From positions 186,001 to 250,000 of the forward strand of contig DATKTO010000026.1 of assembly GCA_035531075.1 (NCBI GenBank): 64,000 bases of DNA. The letters are read 5' to 3'. Source of the stretch: 39-52-133 sp035531075 (GTDB taxonomy: Bacteria; Pseudomonadota; Gammaproteobacteria; Burkholderiales; Gallionellaceae). The position numbers and the translations under genes are program-made. Shown piece after piece: positions 8,580 to 16,185 of the stretch. The notes under the pieces are model-generated. The model did not search any database and had not been told where the DNA came from. It saw only the letters and a program-made list of their open reading frames with translations. Position 1 is the first letter of the stretch. Each line of letters starts with the position of its first letter.

Positions 8580-9084
8580 TGCTGCAAGCCCTTTCATAGG
8601 CCGCCAAATCGCCCGAACTGAAGCAGCAGAAAATCACCTCTGTAATAGCAGGAAAATCATTCAGCGTTGAGCGTACGGTGTCCACAGCAATTTTTGCTGC
8701 CAGCTCGATTGGGTAGCCGTAGATGCCCGTGCTGATGCTGGGAAAAGCCAGAGTGCGAACAGCATGTTGGGCTGCGACCTCAAGACAACGGCGATAGCAC
8801 GACGCCAGCAGTTCCGGCTCACCCTGTGCGCCACCATGCCACACCGGCCCTACCGTATGAATAATAAACTTTGCAGGCAGGCGGTAAGCTTTCGTCAGTT
8901 TGGCGTCACCGGTACGGCAGCCGTGCAAGAGGCGGCACTCATGCAACAGCTCCGGCCCGGCGGCGCGATGTATCGCCCCGTCAACCCCGCCTCCGCCCAG
9001 CAGCGAAGAATTCGCGGCATTGACGATGGCATCGACCTGCAGCGTGGTGATATCGGCGATTAACGCTTGGAGAGAGGCTGGCAT
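8575..9084 (-). CDS. macrodomain protein, O-acetyl-ADP-ribose deacetylase-like
   Basis: A 169-residue macrodomain. Family members (YmdB type) hydrolyse O-acetyl-ADP-ribose or remove ADP-ribose from proteins. The ADP-ribose-binding motifs are intact: ADITTLQVDAIVNAANSS, the glycine loop LGGGGVDGAIHRAAG, and the phosphate loop SISTGIYGYP. ATG 9084 places the start just before the domain; the open frame upstream adds residues with no family match. The upstream epimerase gene ends 25 bases before, so the two may share a transcript. Confidence 0.9.
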   Translation of the reverse strand: MPASLQALIADITTLQVDAIVNAANSSLLGGGGVDGAIHRAAGPELLHECRLLHGCRTGDAKLTKAYRLPAKFIIHTVGPVWHGGAQGEPELLASCYRRCLEVAAQHAVRTLAFPSISTGIYGYPIELAAKIAVDTVRSTLNDFPAITEVIFCCFSSGDLAAYERACSR

Positions 9085-9109
9085 AGCGTGAGTCTGAAGT
9101 AACCCTGAT

Positions 9110-10009
9110 TTACTTGCCAAACAAATTGCCCAGCGCATCACCCAGCGTGGCAAACTGAAAGCGGTAACCGGCAGCCGACATCTTGCCGGGCAATACTTTT
9201 TGCCCTTCAAGCAACAGGCAAACGCGCTCGCCCATCGCCAGTTTCAGCAGCGGCGCGGGGGCTGCGAACAGTGCGGGGCGATGCAGCGCTTTTGCCAGCG
9301 CAGCAGTGAATTGCGCATTGGTGGCCGGTTGCGGTGCAGTCATGTTGTATGGCCCGCTGGCCTGGGCATCCTGCAGCAACTTCAGCACCATCGCGACATA
9401 GTCGTCGATATGCACCCAGCTCATCCACTGTTTTCCGTCGCCAAGACGCGCGCCCAGGCCAAGCCTGAACGGCGGCAGCATGCGCCCGAGCAACCCGCCC
9501 TTGTTGCTTAAGATCAAACCGGTGCGCAGCAGGCACACCCGCACCCCGGCTTTTTCAGCGGCTCGCGCCGCGTCTTCCCACGCTTTGCACAGCTGCGCGG
9601 CAAAATCCGTTCCTGCTTCCTCCGCTTCATACAGCGCGGTATCGCCGCGATTGCCGTAATAGCCTACCGCCGAACCGCTTAACAATACGGCTGGCTTGTG
9701 CCCAGCTAACATAATATGCCTGACCAGCTCCTGGGTGAGGGTAACCCGGCTATCCCACAAAACCTGCTTGCGCCGCTGCGTCCAGCGCGCATCGACAATC
9801 GGCTCGCCAGCCAGATTGATGACCGCATCAAATGTTTTTTCGGCATGCCACTCGCCGAGCGCAGCCATCGCGTGCACCCCCGCACCGCATTTGGCCGGAA
9901 CAGTCGCCGGATGGCGGCTGAGCACCGTCAATTCATGGCCTGCAGCCAGCAATGCCTTGCATAGCTGCTTGCCGATCAGGCCGGTACCGCCCGTGATGAG
10001 GATTTGCAT
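9110..10009 (-). CDS. TIGR01777-type NAD-dependent epimerase
   Basis: A 299-residue extended-SDR protein. The N-terminus ITGGTGLIGKQL is the Rossmann nucleotide-binding glycine motif; VINLAGEPI, SGSAVGYYGNRGD and the C-terminal domain beginning around MSWVHIDDYV are typical of the YfcH/TIGR01777 family (human SDR39U1 homologues). The family's substrate is unknown. ATG 10009 lies directly before the Rossmann motif. It is followed by the macrodomain gene and preceded by the SDR gene on the same strand. Confidence 0.9.
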   Translation of the reverse strand: MQILITGGTGLIGKQLCKALLAAGHELTVLSRHPATVPAKCGAGVHAMAALGEWHAEKTFDAVINLAGEPIVDARWTQRRKQVLWDSRVTLTQELVRHIMLAGHKPAVLLSGSAVGYYGNRGDTALYEAEEAGTDFAAQLCKAWEDAARAAEKAGVRVCLLRTGLILSNKGGLLGRMLPPFRLGLGARLGDGKQWMSWVHIDDYVAMVLKLLQDAQASGPYNMTAPQPATNAQFTAALAKALHRPALFAAPAPLLKLAMGERVCLLLEGQKVLPGKMSAAGYRFQFATLGDALGNLFGK

Positions 10010-10067
10010 AGATGCTCCCGTTGGGTTTTAAAGTACGTATGCCGCAAGCGCTTGTCAGCGCCCCCGT

Positions 10068-10856
10068 TTATACATCGCTGCCCGTGAGCGGCTTCGGCGT
10101 TTTTCCATCAATGTCTGTAAAGCCATATTCCCGAGCCAGGCTGGCTGCCACCAGAACGCTCCCTGTTTTCTCCATCACAGCGGGATCAGCAGCAAGCGCC
10201 ACAACTGCACGCCCAATAAATTGCGGTGATTCTGAATTGCTCAAGTCCAGCCATGCTGCTGCCTGCATCACTTTTTCTGTTCTCACCAGCCCAGGATAAA
10301 GTGAGATGGCCGCAACATTGTGCTCGCGCAACTCATGCGCCATATCCGCTGTCATCTTGTCAGTCGCCGCTTTTGCTACCCCATAAGCAACATTCCCGAC
10401 ATATTTTTGTGCTGCCCAGAATGAGATGTTGACGATCAAACCGCGGCGTGCGCTGACCATCATCTGAGCGGCCAATTGGCTGGCAACATAATTGGCACGC
10501 ACACCCGCCTGAAACATCGCGTCCCATCGCCACAGCGGCTGCTGCCAGAACGGCCGCGTCCAGGTAAATTCGCCGTTTTCAATCATATTCTCATAGCCGC
10601 CCCAGACGTTGTTGACGAGGAAATCCAGACGCCCTTGCTCAGCAGCGATCTGCTGAAATGCCAGGCGAACCTGCTCATCATTGCGGTGATCGCAGGCAAC
10701 CGCGGTGCCCTTGCCCGAGATATAGTGCATATCTTCAACCGAGCGGCCCGTGATATAGACTGTTGCGCCCGCCTCAGCAAGTTCGAGGGCAATGCCTTTC
10801 CCGACGCCGCGACTGGCCCCGGTGACAAGCGCAACTTTTCCATTCAGGCTTTGAAT
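10068..10856 (-). CDS. short-chain dehydrogenase/reductase with no canonical start codon
   Basis: Classical SDR of about 262 residues. The full domain is in frame: NGKVALVTGASRGVGKGIA (cofactor motif), NNVWGG, NISFWAA and YGVAKAATDK with the catalytic Tyr/Lys. The first ATG in this frame (10730) is after the cofactor motif and would give a dead protein. An in-frame stop (that of the preceding gene) lies 18 bases upstream of the proposed start, leaving only ATT (10856) or CTG as initiators. AAGGA precedes the ATT by seven bases. An ATG sits one frame away (10863-10861), so one missing T in the TTTT run would also restore a normal start. Substrate is not predictable. Confidence 0.8.
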   Translation of the reverse strand: MQSLNGKVALVTGASRGVGKGIALELAEAGATVYITGRSVEDMHYISGKGTAVACDHRNDEQVRLAFQQIAAEQGRLDFLVNNVWGGYENMIENGEFTWTRPFWQQPLWRWDAMFQAGVRANYVASQLAAQMMVSARRGLIVNISFWAAQKYVGNVAYGVAKAATDKMTADMAHELREHNVAAISLYPGLVRTEKVMQAAAWLDLSNSESPQFIGRAVVALAADPAVMEKTGSVLVAASLAREYGFTDIDGKTPKPLTGSDV

Positions 10857-10874
10857 AAAATCATCCTTATCACC

Positions 10875-11519
10875 TCAGCGCCGCGCAAACTTGAGGTGCG
10901 TCACGTTGGGCGCGGCGACCGTGCGCACCAGTTCGAGGCCGTACAGGTTGTCGCCAACCCCCTCGAACAGCCGCTCGCCGCTGCCGAGCAGCGTAGGCAC
11001 CAGATTTATTTCCATCTCGTCCACCAGCCCCGCCACAAGATACTGCTGCGCAGCTTTCGCGCCGCCGCCAAGCGACACATCCTTGCCGGCGGCGGCCTGC
11101 CGCGCCCGATCGAGCGCCGCCTCGATGCCGTCGGTGACGAAGGTGAAGGTGGTGCCGCCTTCAAGCGCCAGCGGTTCGCGCCCGTGGTGCGTGAGCACAA
11201 ATACCGGGTGATGAAACGGCGGATTCACGCCCCACCAGCCATTCCACGTATTTTTGGCGTGCCAGGGGCCGGGGTGCCCGCCAAACATGTTGCGCCCCAT
11301 CACCGTGGCGCCGATATTGGCGAGCGATTCCTCGACGACCGGCGTGCTTTCGTTGACCTCGCCGCCTTCCCAGCCATGCATCTTACGGAACACTGCAAGC
11401 TTGAACGCCCACTCGTGCAGGCGCTCGCCGCCGATGCCCAGCGGGTGCTCCACGCTCTGGTTGGGGCCCGCAACAAAGCCGTCGAGTGACATGGAGATTT
11501 TGAAGCGCAGCCTGGACAT
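10875..11519 (-). CDS. dihydrofolate-reductase-fold (RibD C-terminal-like) protein
   Basis: A 214-residue protein of the DHFR/RibD-C superfamily. It begins with the typical KISMSLDGFVAGPNQ, has VMGRNMFGG in the middle, VFVLTHHGREPL, and the cofactor-site segment VSLGGGAKAAQQYL; it ends DEMEINLVPTLLGSGERLF. These small YyaP/YwjB-like proteins are presumed NADPH-dependent reductases of unknown substrate. ATG 11519 is followed at once by conserved sequence. The SDR gene starts 18 bases after its stop, so both are probably translated from one message. Confidence 0.88.
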   Translation of the reverse strand: MSRLRFKISMSLDGFVAGPNQSVEHPLGIGGERLHEWAFKLAVFRKMHGWEGGEVNESTPVVEESLANIGATVMGRNMFGGHPGPWHAKNTWNGWWGVNPPFHHPVFVLTHHGREPLALEGGTTFTFVTDGIEAALDRARQAAAGKDVSLGGGAKAAQQYLVAGLVDEMEINLVPTLLGSGERLFEGVGDNLYGLELVRTVAAPNVTHLKFARR

Positions 11520-11950
11520 GTCCTGCCTCCTGAGAACTGATGTTCGCCCATGTGGCTTGCCACCTGCGCGAGGAATTGATGATGCTGGAATGATCTGCTC
11601 TAGATCGGGTGGCAGAACGGAAAGTCAAGAGAGTGCCGCGCTATTGCGGCAGACCCCGCTTGCACTCAGCAGAAAACGGAGTCAGGTGAACCGCTCAGCA
11701 GAATATCCCGTTTAAATATTATTTATTGAATATAAACAACAAGTTACATAGATTCAGCCATTGCACTAAACAACTGTGTGAGCGGCTTGCACTACGCTAC
11801 GTGCAATCAAGAAGATGAGAACTTTGAATTATAAAAATGGAACTGACGGCGTAGTGTTAACAGATGCAAAGTATCAAAAAATTTCGCGTTCATTCTACCG
11901 CCACACTGCCACAACAATATTTACCACTGCACTACTCGGCACTCAAGAAC
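11520..11950. other. intergenic stretch, no gene seen
   Basis: About 430 bases. The centre (11710-11900) is clearly A/T-rich compared with neighbours. Plus-strand frames here are not protein-like and the longest (11815-12171) runs antisense through the next gene. It would contain the promoter for the DHFR-like/SDR pair. No repeat or tRNA recognised. Confidence 0.5.
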
Positions 11951-12424
11951 CTATTGGCTCAGCACCTCGGCGAAAACTTCGGGCGAAATCGTTGTGGCTT
12001 GAGCAAACCCACCGACGAACCGAATTGTTCGTGGCATTATTGCGAACAACGAGAAGTCGGAAAAAGCGAACATCTCGGCGCTCTGAGGAAACCTTGATAA
12101 ATAGACAGCTTTGGCCTCGGCATGGCTTTCCATTGACTCAGCGTATTGCACAGCCCGACCTTGTATCGTGACCCGTGCCAATGCGTGGACCGGAATTTCG
12201 GGCGTTGGCGACGCGACAACCAAAAGACTCACTTGTGGACTTAACAGCATGTCTTTTGTGTGGGTCGCAAGTTGGCTGACATGGATCACGATGCCCAGGC
12301 CACCGGGAAGAATGGCAAAAGGCACCATGGAGACATACGGCTCGCCCTTGTGAAGCGTTCCAAGAGAGGCTACCTGTTGTGTTCGCAACAGATCGCGGAG
12401 TGTCTGGCCGTAGGCGGGAGTCAT
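11951..12424 (-). CDS. pyridoxamine-5'-phosphate-oxidase-family (HugZ-like) protein
   Basis: A 157-residue split-barrel flavin-binding-type protein. The segments LLRTQQVASLGTL, GEPYVSMVPFAIL, and HVSQLATHTKDMLLSPQVSLLVV follow the N-terminal barrel of PNPOx/HugZ proteins, as does RVTIQGRAVQY. It lacks the C-terminal haem-binding extension of full HugZ, so it is a short stand-alone barrel. Possible roles are flavin reductase or haem handling; neither is shown by sequence. It is isolated between two long non-coding stretches. Confidence 0.8.
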   Translation of the reverse strand: MTPAYGQTLRDLLRTQQVASLGTLHKGEPYVSMVPFAILPGGLGIVIHVSQLATHTKDMLLSPQVSLLVVASPTPEIPVHALARVTIQGRAVQYAESMESHAEAKAVYLSRFPQSAEMFAFSDFSLFAIMPRTIRFVGGFAQATTISPEVFAEVLSQ

Positions 12425-12775
12425 CAGATAGGTGTATGGGTTGTCGGCACTCGGACTGCTGCCTAAAACTATATACGCTGCTTAATCAATAATCAATCGA
12501 GTCTGACCTTGATTTTGATTATGTAAATGCCCAAAGCTGCAAAAGTTATTTAAAAAAAGAATGTAAAATGCAACGCGGCGCCCTTGCTGGTATCAGCATG
12601 TGGCGATGGTCGCGAGCGCATTTTATGCGTAGTGGCTTGGCATGTTCGTGAAAGAACGAAGCCGCTCTTTTAATACAGATCCCGTTATCCACCCCGTTTG
12701 CTCTCGTATTTTTAAATTACGGGAGCCGCAATGACTGTGCTTGTGTGTTTTTTTACCGAAAAGAAATGAGTAACT
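12425..12775. other. intergenic stretch upstream of the Nramp-like gene
   Basis: About 350 bases with one half of a repeat at 12486-12508 (described separately). A 13-codon reading frame starts at ATG 12766 and overlaps the TTG start of the transporter; it might couple translation but is too short to judge. I looked for a manganese (yybP-ykoY-like) riboswitch and did not see one convincingly. Confidence 0.4.
12486..12508 (+). repeat. half of a split repeat, left copy
   Basis: TCAATAATCAAT followed by CGAGTCTGACC. The 12-base part is the reverse complement of ATTGATTATTGA at 15714-15725, and AGTCTGACC occurs in direct orientation at 12500-12508 and 15703-15711. The two copies look like the two halves of one palindromic element separated by 3.2 kb. 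Confidence 0.55.
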
Positions 12776-14056
12776 TTGAGCAAACATACAACCCCATCGA
12801 GCAATAAGAAGTCGCTGTGGGCACGGCTGGGGCCGGGTCTCATCACCGGCGCTGCGGACGATGACCCAAGCGGCATCGCCACCTATTCTCAGGTCGGCGC
12901 GAAATTCGGTTACGGTGTCCTGTGGACCGCATTCTTTACCTTTCCGCTGATGGTCGGCATCCAGACCGTGAGTGCCCGCATCGGACGGGTCACGGGTCAT
13001 GGACTCGCCGCCAATATCCGCCAGCATTATCCTGCCTGGTTGCTTCACGGCATCGTAGCGCTGCTGCTGGTCGCAAACACCATCAACATCGCCGCTGATA
13101 TCGGCGCGATGGGGGCGGCGCTGACACTTCTGATAGGCGGATCTGCACACTGGTACGCGATTGCATTCGGCATCACCTCCCTGCTGCTGCAAATCTTCAT
13201 TCCCTTTCCCCGCTATGCGCCGATATTGAAAGCGCTTACCCTGGCGCTCCTCGCCTATGTGGCTACCGTGTTTGTGGTCAGGGTGCCGTGGGGCGAAGTG
13301 TTCTACCAGACGCTCGTACCGTCCTTCTCGCTCAAGCCGGAATATATCGTCGCGATTGTGGCCGTGTTCGGCACCACCATCAGCCCGTATCTGTTCTTCT
13401 GGCAGGCCTCGCAGGAAGTCGAGGAGCAGCGCGCGGCGACTGGTGAGGAGCCGCTGATAGCGGCGCCGGAACAGGCGCGTGCGCAATTGCGGCGCATCAA
13501 GATCGATACTTACATCGGCATGGGATTCTCCAATATTGTCGCTTTCTTTATCATGCTGACCGCGGCCGTGACCCTGCATTTGCACGGCGTTACCGACATC
13601 GAAACTTCGGCGCAGGCGGCGCAGGCCTTGCGCCCACTGGCTGGAGACTTCGCCTTCATGCTGTTTTCGGTAGGTATCATCGGCACCGGGCTGCTCGCTG
13701 TGCCGGTTCTCGCCGGCTCGGCAGCCTACGCCGTCGCCGAGTCGTTCCAGTGGAGCATGGGGTTGGGCCTCAAACTGTTGCAGGCGAGTGGCTTTTACGC
13801 CATCGTCAGCATCGCGACCATCCTCGGGGTAGCGCTTAACTTCACCCCAATCGACCCGATCAAGGCGCTGTTCTGGAGCTCGGTCATCAACGGCGTCGTC
13901 GCTGTGCCTATTATGGTCGTGATGATGCTGATGGCGATGCGGTCGGACATCATGGGTCCATTCGTCATCACGCGCCGCCTCAAGATTCTCGGCTGGCTGG
14001 CGACCGCGATTATGGCAATCGTGGTATTCGCCATGTTTGTGACGTGGGGTAAATGA
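12776..14056 (+). CDS. Nramp-family divalent metal transporter, non-canonical metal site
   Basis: A 426-residue inner-membrane protein with about 11 hydrophobic helices. The first helix has DDDPSGIATYSQVG in the place of the DPGN motif of Mn/Fe Nramp transporters, and the sixth helix reads GTTISPYLFFWQASQEVEE, without the usual Met-Pro-His. Both metal-binding helices are therefore altered, as in Nramp-related proteins proposed to carry other ions. The start is TTG 12776 with a weak Shine-Dalgarno; no in-frame ATG fits before the conserved N-terminus (WARLGPGLITGAADDD). It is monocistronic and convergent with the cassette array. Confidence 0.88.
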   Translation: MSKHTTPSSNKKSLWARLGPGLITGAADDDPSGIATYSQVGAKFGYGVLWTAFFTFPLMVGIQTVSARIGRVTGHGLAANIRQHYPAWLLHGIVALLLVANTINIAADIGAMGAALTLLIGGSAHWYAIAFGITSLLLQIFIPFPRYAPILKALTLALLAYVATVFVVRVPWGEVFYQTLVPSFSLKPEYIVAIVAVFGTTISPYLFFWQASQEVEEQRAATGEEPLIAAPEQARAQLRRIKIDTYIGMGFSNIVAFFIMLTAAVTLHLHGVTDIETSAQAAQALRPLAGDFAFMLFSVGIIGTGLLAVPVLAGSAAYAVAESFQWSMGLGLKLLQASGFYAIVSIATILGVALNFTPIDPIKALFWSSVINGVVAVPIMVVMMLMAMRSDIMGPFVITRRLKILGWLATAIMAIVVFAMFVTWGK

Positions 14057-14212
14057 AGCCAGCCCATTCGGCTGCTTGGACGGACTAAACCAGCTTGGGA
14101 ATCATGTATGGGCTCGATCCGTTCAATCTGTCAGATTGGTGTTACCTCCCGCTTATGTCTAGTTTGTACTCGTTGCTTCAGGTCGAAAGTGTATTTTATT
14201 TGCATGTAGCCT

Positions 14213-14275
14213 CCTCAATGATGCGGCCAGGGGCGCGCGACTTTACCGCGCGTCCCCTGGAGTGACTGGTTAGCC
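14213..14275 (-). repeat. attC-like recombination site
   Basis: A hairpin with arms 14227-14239 and 14247-14260 (core CAGGGGCGCGCG paired with CGCGCG-T-CCCCTG) leaves one unpaired T, the extrahelical base expected of attC sites. It is flanked by GTTAGCC (14269-14275), close to the GTTRRRY core, and by a degenerate CCTCAAT on the other side. The core is nearly the same as that at 16884-16953. It lies just downstream of the lipoprotein gene, as in a gene cassette. Confidence 0.7.
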
Positions 14276-14302
14276 CGGTAGGTCTCGAACAACACAACAG
14301 CA

Positions 14303-14683
14303 TTAGCGACACTCCCAAGTGCGGCTGCGCACGGTCTTGAAGTCGAAATCCCACGGGTGCTCGTCGCACACGTAGGAGACGGGGACAAACACAGCACCAA
14401 CTATGGCACCGCAAACTGAAGCAGGAATGAAGTACACGTTATTGATGAACTTGTAATAACTCTCTGTTCGCTCGCCAAAGTAAATCGCGTCGATTCCACT
14501 CGAAAGCAGGAAGAACGGTGCGCCACAGAAGAGGTTGCCTGCGTAAGTGGGCGCCGCAACCACGAAATTGCGATTGTAGAGATCTGCTGCCGACTTGATC
14601 TGGTTGTCCTCCCGTATCTGCGAGCGTGACGCACATCCCGTAAAGATGCAACACAGACACAGCAGAATCGCGATAACTCTCAT
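14303..14683 (-). CDS. hypothetical lipoprotein in a gene cassette
   Basis: A 126-residue protein with a lipoprotein signal: short basic N-terminus, hydrophobic VIAILLCLCCIF, then lipobox FTGC at residues 15-18. The mature part has two further hydrophobic stretches (AGNLFCGAPFFLLSSGI and VCGAIVGAVFVPVSYVC) and several Cys. Family not recognised; it resembles small outer-membrane-associated lipoproteins in general form only. There is no evident Shine-Dalgarno. It sits between two attC-like sites, so it is best read as the cargo of one cassette. Confidence 0.65.
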   Translation of the reverse strand: MRVIAILLCLCCIFTGCASRSQIREDNQIKSAADLYNRNFVVAAPTYAGNLFCGAPFFLLSSGIDAIYFGERTESYYKFINNVYFIPASVCGAIVGAVFVPVSYVCDEHPWDFDFKTVRSRTWECR

Positions 14684-14686
14684 GAG

Positions 14687-14749
14687 GGCAAAAGCAAAGT
14701 TAAGGGACCCCGCGCCTGCGCAGTGTCCCGCTTGAACGACAGGTTACGC
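14687..14749 (-). repeat. attC-like site, second
   Basis: On the minus strand the site begins GCGTAAC, four bases after the stop of the Cys-rich gene, continues CGTTCAAGCGGGAC, has a GC-rich loop, then GGTCCCTTAACTTTGC. The L-box-like TTCAAGC and CTTAACTC-type elements and their spacing match classical 60-base attC sites. The outer GTTRRRY core is degenerate (TTTTGCC). Confidence 0.55.
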
Positions 14750-14752
14750 GTT

Positions 14753-15127
14753 CTATGACGCATTAACTTTTACCTCAATACATTTTGGTGGCTCACCCCC
14801 ACCACACCGGCATATGACATCAGGCTGGCAATAACAATTTCCGGGGACATACTTGCAGCCCTGTTTAGATTCGCAGCTTTGCACTTTATTATCGCCCCAC
14901 TGAATAAAACCAACCTCACACCTGCCCCTAGCGGGGGCACAAATATATTTGTTTCGTTCTACATAATCTAGAGTGCATTCGGAACTCCTAATACATTGCA
15001 GCTCGGAAAGAGAGGAGCACAACTGAGATTTAGCAGCTACGGTGAAAGTAGTGAATGCAAACAAATAAAATACTAGCAAATATTTTGCAGTTGCAACAAA
15101 TTTCTGCCCTGGAGAGGTTTTACGCAT
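14753..15127 (-). CDS. secreted Cys-rich hypothetical protein in a gene cassette
   Basis: A 124-residue protein with a signal peptide (YLLVFYLFAFTTFTVAA, residues ~15-31). The ~93-residue mature part contains 12 cysteines, an even number compatible with six disulphides, with a repeated C-x-C / G-x-C pattern near the end (GNCYCQPDVICRCGGG). No catalytic motif is seen. The composition suggests a small disulphide-rich periplasmic or secreted protein, perhaps binding or inhibitory. A/T-rich sequence and lack of a Shine-Dalgarno differ from the surrounding chromosome. Flanked by an attC-like site on its 3' side. Confidence 0.65.
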   Translation of the reverse strand: MRKTSPGQKFVATAKYLLVFYLFAFTTFTVAAKSQLCSSLSELQCIRSSECTLDYVERNKYICAPARGRCEVGFIQWGDNKVQSCESKQGCKYVPGNCYCQPDVICRCGGGEPPKCIEVKVNAS

Positions 15128-15213
15128 AATATTAAATTGAGGGGCCGCGCGTTATCGGTTACTTTGCCCGGACGATCCATGCTCTGAGTTGAACCGGTGT
15201 TGAGCCCGACCGT

Positions 15214-15220
15214 GTTAGAT
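15214..15220 (+). other. isolated attC core half-site
   Basis: GTTAGAT fits the GTTRRRY consensus exactly and lies 13 bases past the stop of the cupin gene, where a cassette's attC would start when read on the minus strand (ATCTAAC). It is followed there by GCTCAAC and GTTCAACTC elements, but I could not find a proper partner core or stem, so this is a weak or decayed site. Confidence 0.35.
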
Positions 15221-15233
15221 GTCGGGCCGGAGC

Positions 15234-15578
15234 TTACTCTTGCCTGACTATATCGACCGAGATCTCCACTGCCGGAATCTTTCCTCTGTTCTCAAGCCAG
15301 TGTGTGGTGTTCCTATCCTCGGGCCAGCCCACTCCCGGCCCATAGTCCATAGCGACTCCATTTCGATGGTCAGTGATCGTTCCTTGCAGTATGTACACGG
15401 TGCCTGGTCTGTCTTTATGGTCGTGAATCGGGCCGAAGACCCCTCCAGGCTCGATGGTCACCATACGCATTCGAAGTTGGCGCCCTGCCATGCCCTCGAT
15501 CTCGGGGCCAAGATCAACCGTTGCAAGTAACTTGACCGTAACACCTTTCGTCTCAGGTGCCTCCTGTTCATTGCTCAT
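15234..15578 (-). CDS. cupin-domain protein
   Basis: A 114-residue single-domain cupin. The first cupin motif is visible as GPIHDHKDRPGTVYILQG (His-x-His, Glu position replaced by Thr/Val) and the second as GPGVGWPEDRNTTHWLEN with its His. Such proteins bind a metal and act as small isomerases, oxygenases or sensors; the substrate is unknown. ATG 15578 has AAGGAG well placed upstream. A 17-codon reading frame with its own Shine-Dalgarno ends 12 bases before it. It sits in the cassette cluster. Confidence 0.8.
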   Translation of the reverse strand: MSNEQEAPETKGVTVKLLATVDLGPEIEGMAGRQLRMRMVTIEPGGVFGPIHDHKDRPGTVYILQGTITDHRNGVAMDYGPGVGWPEDRNTTHWLENRGKIPAVEISVDIVRQE

Positions 15579-15590
15579 CGTGCTCTCCTT

Positions 15591-15644
15591 TCAGTACTTC
15601 TGCCGTTTACGCTCGGCATTCACTTTCTGCATTTCTTTTCCCAT
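15591..15644 (-). CDS. possible 17-residue small protein or leader peptide
   Basis: ATG 15644 follows GGAGGT with 4-base spacing and reads MGKEMQKVNAERKRQKY before a TGA at 15591. The product is highly basic. The cupin gene starts right after with a separate Shine-Dalgarno. The strong ribosome site argues for translation, but length and absence of known homologues keep confidence low. It may couple or regulate translation of the cupin. Confidence 0.4.
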   Translation of the reverse strand: MGKEMQKVNAERKRQKY

Positions 15645-15701
15645 ATACACCTCCACTAGTATTGTCTATTATTACAAGTGTCCGTGAAATACGGGTTACC
15701 T

Positions 15702-15725
15702 CAGTCTGACCCCATTGATTATTGA
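15702..15725 (+). repeat. half of a split repeat, right copy
   Basis: CAGTCTGACCCC followed by ATTGATTATTGA. Partner of the left copy at 12486-12508. It overlaps the last two codons of the cassette membrane-protein gene and follows the attC core GCCCAAC (minus strand, 15739-15733), so it seems to have cut into what was an attC site. Confidence 0.55.
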
Positions 15726-16183
15726 CTGTGGGGTTGGGCGTCGCTCTGGGTAGCGCACCATGCATTTAAAGCAACTTTGCCAATACTTGCCAGGACAAGG
15801 GCGATTAGCGGGGAAATGACAGCTGAAGCAACGCTCAAGTGGGGAGCAATCGCGACTGCCATCGCACTCACTACATAAGTTCGCCCATGCCCTTTTTCAC
15901 CAAATAACCCATCTCGTTCTTTCTTATACTTCTTGTCTCCGCAAAGAAAAGCTCGCACTTCAAGTTTGAGGTTTCCCAAAAATGCCCCCTTGTCGCCGAC
16001 AGGGGTAGATGCAGCAAATCGATACGTGTTTTCTGCTGATGCATTTACCCAAGCTTGAGCGACCTCGTCAAAAGAAGCGCCACTTGTAATTAGTGCTTCT
16101 ATGGATTCGCGTTGATACGCGGGCAATTCGTGAACCCACTTAATGGGTTCCTCTCCAAGCAAGTCATCTAGATTGGTAGTCAT
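15719..16183 (-). CDS. small membrane protein coupled to a trypsin-like protease
   Basis: A 154-residue protein. Residues 1-100 are soluble and mostly helical (TTNLDDLLGEEPIKW, AYQRESIEALITSGASFDE). Residues ~102-143 form a long hydrophobic stretch (SAMAVAIAPHLSVASAVI, SPLIALVLASIGKVAL), enough for one or two membrane helices. The family is not recognised. Its ATG lies two bases after the TAG of the protease gene, so the two are translationally coupled within one cassette. A membrane partner controlled by proteolysis is a possible reading. The last codons contain GCCCAAC, a good attC-type core, suggesting that the gene runs into the recombination site. Confidence 0.7.
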   Translation of the reverse strand: MTTNLDDLLGEEPIKWVHELPAYQRESIEALITSGASFDEVAQAWVNASAENTYRFAASTPVGDKGAFLGNLKLEVRAFLCGDKKYKKERDGLFGEKGHGRTYVVSAMAVAIAPHLSVASAVISPLIALVLASIGKVALNAWCATQSDAQPHSQ

Positions 16184-16185
16184 GG

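Noticed and set aside
11815..12171. A 118-codon plus-strand frame in the 11.8-kb gap
   Set aside because: Two-thirds is antisense to the PNPOx-like gene and the rest lacks a ribosome site or family match.
12425..12775. Manganese (yybP-ykoY) riboswitch before the Nramp-like gene
   Set aside because: The conserved loops could not be found in the right order by eye.
12623..13585. A 320-codon minus-strand frame opposite the Nramp-like gene
   Set aside because: Antisense to a recognisable transporter; composition dominated by Arg, Gly, Gln and His.
15140..15220. A complete attC after the cupin gene
   Set aside because: One core (GTTAGAT) is perfect, but I could not find a partner core or a stem with an extrahelical base; kept only as a half-site.
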